A DNA stretch of 6,766 nucleotides, taken from NCBI GenBank assembly GCA_021199595.1, contig JAJQHT010000318.1, positions 1 through 6,766 on the forward strand, in the 5' to 3' direction. The notes beneath the pieces are model-generated. The model did not search any database, was not told the DNA's origin, and saw nothing but the letters and a program-made list of their open reading frames with translations. Below, piece after piece: positions 4,405 to 6,766 of this stretch; position 1 is the stretch's first letter; every line of letters starts with the position of its first letter. The stretch comes from Oscillospiraceae bacterium. GTDB lineage: Bacteria; Bacillota; Clostridia; Oscillospirales; Oscillospiraceae. Both the position numbers and the translations under genes were made by a program.

Positions 4405-6576
4405 ATGAAGCAAACCTCTGCGGGAAATCAAACCTCACAAACGACAAAGCTGGATGAACTGGAATCAGCCGGTTATATTGTGATTCCCATTAAGGGAACC
4501 AGTATGCGCCCGCTTCTTTATACCTATTCCTCCCATGTTCTGATTCGGAAGCTGGAGGGAAGACCAAAAAGAAATGACGTGGTGCTGTATGTCCGGCCCG
4601 ACGGAACGCAGGTGCTTCATCGGATTATGGGCTTTGACGGAGATACGGCGCTCATCCGCGGCGATAATACCTTTGCCATTGAACGCGTGCCGTTATCCGA
4701 CATAAAGGGCGTGATGGAGAGCTGCTGGCGCGGGAAAAAAGAGATTAGGACAACGGATTTTCTTTACCGTCTGTATGTCTGGTTCTGGAACTTTATCTAC
4801 CCTTTGCGGCATTTGGAACACAGTGCACGAGCGGGCATTGTGTCGGTTGGCAAGCGTATGCTCGGCGATTCCTCCATCGGCTGGGTCACGAAAATGGTGA
4901 AAGGCAGCTTTGGCGGTATCCTGCTTCTGACAATGTGTACGGGCGTTACGGCATTTCTCTCTGTTATACTGGCGCTCGTTATGCGAAATGCCATTGATTA
5001 TGCGGTTGCCCTTGACAGAAGTATGTTTCTTCAATGGAGCGGCATATTTCTGGGCATTATACTCGTTCAGCTTATCCTCCGTGCCATTATCCGGCAGGTA
5101 GACGAATGGACGAGGGCTTCCCTTGAAAACAGGCTGAAACAGCACACCTATGACAGTATTCTGCACAGTACCTATAGCGGCCTGAAGGCTTACCATACGG
5201 GAGAGCTTCAAAACCGCATGACCAGTGATGTTAAAATTGTAGCCGACTACGCGACGGACATTATCCCCGGCGTTGTGTCTATGGCGGTACAGCTTATTTG
5301 CGCACTGGTTATTCTTATGGTTCTTGACTGGCGGTTTGGCAGTATATTTCTTGTCGGCGGGCTGGTTATGCTGGGCGTGACCTTCTTGTTCCGCCGCAGG
5401 ATGAAACGGTTGCATAAGGAAGTGCAGGAGACAGATGGAAAACTGCGCTCCTGGCTGCAGGAATCTATTGAGAGCCTGCTGATTCTAAAGGGGTTTGAGG
5501 CGGAGGAAATGGCGTCGGTCAGAACGGAGGAAAAAGCCGCCGCGCATAAGAAAGCCCGCATGAAGAGAAGAACATTCTCCAATATCTGCAACTTTGGATT
5601 CGGCGGCGTGATGCAGGGCAGCTATCTGTTCGGGCTTGTGTGGTGTGGGTTCGGCATTCTGAACGGCACCCTGACATACGGAACTCTGACTGCCGTGCTG
5701 CAGCTCATCAGCCAGATAAGAAGTCCGTTCGCCAATATTTCCGGGTTTGTGCCGCAGTATTATTCCATGCTGGCGTCAGCGGAACGACTGATTGAGCTGG
5801 AGAAGCTGCCGAAGGAAAGAGGGGCAAAAGAGCTGCCTGCATTTGAGAGACTCCATGCGAAGGATTTGACATTCATCTATGACGACGGCGAGGAAGAAGT
5901 GATAAGCGACGCCACGTTCGACATAGAGAAGGGCGAAATCGTCGCGCTGACTGGAATTTCCGGTATTGGCAAGAGCACGCTGCTGAAAATCCTGCTGGGT
6001 ATTTATGCTCCTGTTTCCGGCAGACTGTATGCAGACTGTGCGGGCCAAGATGATCAGGGAAGCCGCGCGATAGATATATCTCCGGCAACCCGTCGCTGGT
6101 TTTCCTATGTTCCCCAGGGCAATATGCTGATGTCCGGCAGTATTTATGAGGCTGTGGACTTTCTGCATTCTGCTCCGTATACGAAGGAGCAGAAGTCCAG
6201 GGTGGAGCAGGCCTGCAAAATTGCCTGTGCGGATGAGTTCATCAAAGGGCTGCCGAATGGTTATAATACTGTGCTTGGAGAAAAAGGCGCAGGGCTGTCC
6301 GAAGGGCAGATGCAGAGAATCGCAATAGCAAGAGCAGTTTACAGAAATGCTCCCATACTTCTGCTGGACGAAGCGACATCCGCGCTGGATGAGGATACCG
6401 AGCGCAGACTGCTGAAGAATCTGAAAGAGATGGGCGGACAGACTGTGCTTATCGTGACCCACAGGCCGGCGGCCATGGCAATATGCTGCAAGCGGCTGGT
6501 GTTTGAACATTCGCACATATCGGCTGAGTATATTAATAAGTCGTCCGAACAGAAGGGAGGCGTGAATGATGTATAA
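4405..6576 (+). CDS. S24/S26 signal-peptidase-like domain fused to ABC exporter
   Basis: This 723-residue protein joins two units in one unbroken frame. Residues 20-110 are a signal-peptidase-like domain: KGTSMRP carries the candidate nucleophile Ser33, LHRI carries His72 as the likely partner (the Ser/His arrangement of ER/SipW-type enzymes), and IRGDNT (84-89) is the usual last box. Residues 119-134 are aromatic and hydrophobic. An ABC exporter follows, with membrane segments near 170-192, 211-229, 290-307, 312-329 and 399-419, then a nucleotide-binding domain from about 484. That domain has Walker A GISGIGKST (517-525), Q-loop Gln571, signature LSEGQ (631-635, usually LSGGQ), Walker B with Asp655/Glu656 and switch His686. 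It should work as a dimer that cleaves and exports a peptide, like C39-containing transporters. The start at 4405 has AGGAGG (4389-4394) ten bases upstream; a TTG at 4369 is less likely. Domain calls are secure; the substrate is unknown. Confidence 0.88.
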   Translation: MKQTSAGNQTSQTTKLDELESAGYIVIPIKGTSMRPLLYTYSSHVLIRKLEGRPKRNDVVLYVRPDGTQVLHRIMGFDGDTALIRGDNTFAIERVPLSDIKGVMESCWRGKKEIRTTDFLYRLYVWFWNFIYPLRHLEHSARAGIVSVGKRMLGDSSIGWVTKMVKGSFGGILLLTMCTGVTAFLSVILALVMRNAIDYAVALDRSMFLQWSGIFLGIILVQLILRAIIRQVDEWTRASLENRLKQHTYDSILHSTYSGLKAYHTGELQNRMTSDVKIVADYATDIIPGVVSMAVQLICALVILMVLDWRFGSIFLVGGLVMLGVTFLFRRRMKRLHKEVQETDGKLRSWLQESIESLLILKGFEAEEMASVRTEEKAAAHKKARMKRRTFSNICNFGFGGVMQGSYLFGLVWCGFGILNGTLTYGTLTAVLQLISQIRSPFANISGFVPQYYSMLASAERLIELEKLPKERGAKELPAFERLHAKDLTFIYDDGEEEVISDATFDIEKGEIVALTGISGIGKSTLLKILLGIYAPVSGRLYADCAGQDDQGSRAIDISPATRRWFSYVPQGNMLMSGSIYEAVDFLHSAPYTKEQKSRVEQACKIACADEFIKGLPNGYNTVLGEKGAGLSEGQMQRIAIARAVYRNAPILLLDEATSALDEDTERRLLKNLKEMGGQTVLIVTHRPAAMAICCKRLVFEHSHISAEYINKSSEQKGGVNDV

Positions 6577-6766
6577 CCGAAACGTAAGGATTATCCATAT
6601 CGTATGCGCCGTTCTCATTGTTCTTGTTGTCGCTTTTCTGGCGTACATGATTTACACGGATAACAGGGAGCAGAAAGCGCAGGCCGAGGCAATGGAGGAG
6701 CTTCAGGAGGAGGCAAGACACTATGAGGTGGAGCTGCAAAATCTTAAAAGCGAGCTGCAATCGCTA
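6566..6766 (+). CDS. Membrane-anchored coiled-coil protein, N-terminal part (3' truncated)
   Basis: Sixty-seven residues are visible before the window ends. Residues up to about 10 are basic and polar (MMYNRNVRII). A single transmembrane segment follows (about residues 10-30, IVCAVLIVLVVAFLAYMIY), with no obvious signal-peptidase site, so this looks like a signal anchor with the remainder outside the membrane. From about residue 32 the sequence is Glu/Gln/Ala-rich with heptad spacing (EAMEELQEEARHYEVELQNLKSELQSL), a strong coiled coil. The gene overlaps the end of the transporter by 11 bases and shares its ribosome site AGGGAGG (6554-6560), which indicates translational coupling. An adjacent ATG at 6569 is equally plausible. 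I do not recognise the family. It might be an export accessory protein or carry a cell-surface enzyme domain beyond the edge. Confidence 0.75.
   Translation, partial: MMYNRNVRIIHIVCAVLIVLVVAFLAYMIYTDNREQKAQAEAMEELQEEARHYEVELQNLKSELQSL

Noticed and set aside
5776..6648. A 290-residue minus-strand frame opposite the ABC domain
   Set aside because: It is the reverse shadow of conserved ABC motifs and has no recognisable protein features.

Overview
The window looks like a chromosomal segment from a gut-type Clostridia bacterium (Bacillota), probably Oscillospirales or a Lachnospiraceae relative. The evidence is a bacterial-type acyl-ACP thioesterase, a PlsY-type acyltransferase, near-consensus sigma-A promoters, strong AGGAGG-like ribosome binding sites and moderately high GC. 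No RNA gene, insertion sequence or CRISPR array is visible, and the taxon is an inference.

The left part (1-2942) holds ordinary metabolism. The 3' end of an acyl-ACP thioesterase gene (+) converges on a full-length glutamine-dependent asparagine synthetase gene (-), with three hairpins packed into the gap. Upstream of asnB is an unusual control region. A perfect TTGACA-N17-TATAAT promoter carries a perfect 13-bp palindrome in its spacer. A long hairpin followed by seven U residues begins only about five bases after the predicted transcription start, so asnB is probably governed by premature termination or antitermination. Behind it, on the same strand, is a plsY-like gene with its own extended -10 promoter.

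A 335-bp gap (2943-3277) separates the two halves. It holds the plsY promoter, a long imperfect inverted repeat, a possible remnant of a decayed reading frame, and a good extended -10 promoter firing rightward.

The right part (3278-6766) is a tight, co-directional operon that is the point of interest. It runs from an HPr-kinase/PEPCK-fold P-loop kinase, to a PqqD-family RiPP recognition element (RRE) protein, to a very unusual fusion of an N-terminal S24/S26 signal-peptidase-like domain with a complete ABC exporter half-transporter, and then to a membrane-anchored coiled-coil protein cut off by the window edge. Together these suggest a peptide maturation and export pathway. In this reading the PqqD protein binds a leader peptide, the kinase phosphorylates the peptide or a partner, and the fused Ser/His peptidase removes the leader as the ABC domains export the product. 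The fusion is the serine-peptidase counterpart of the well-known C39 peptidase-containing ABC transporters. No precursor gene, lasso cyclase or B2 protease is visible here, so product class and function are inference. Sampled rows suggest lower GC in the operon (about 48%) than in asnB and plsY (about 60-65%), compatible with separate acquisition.
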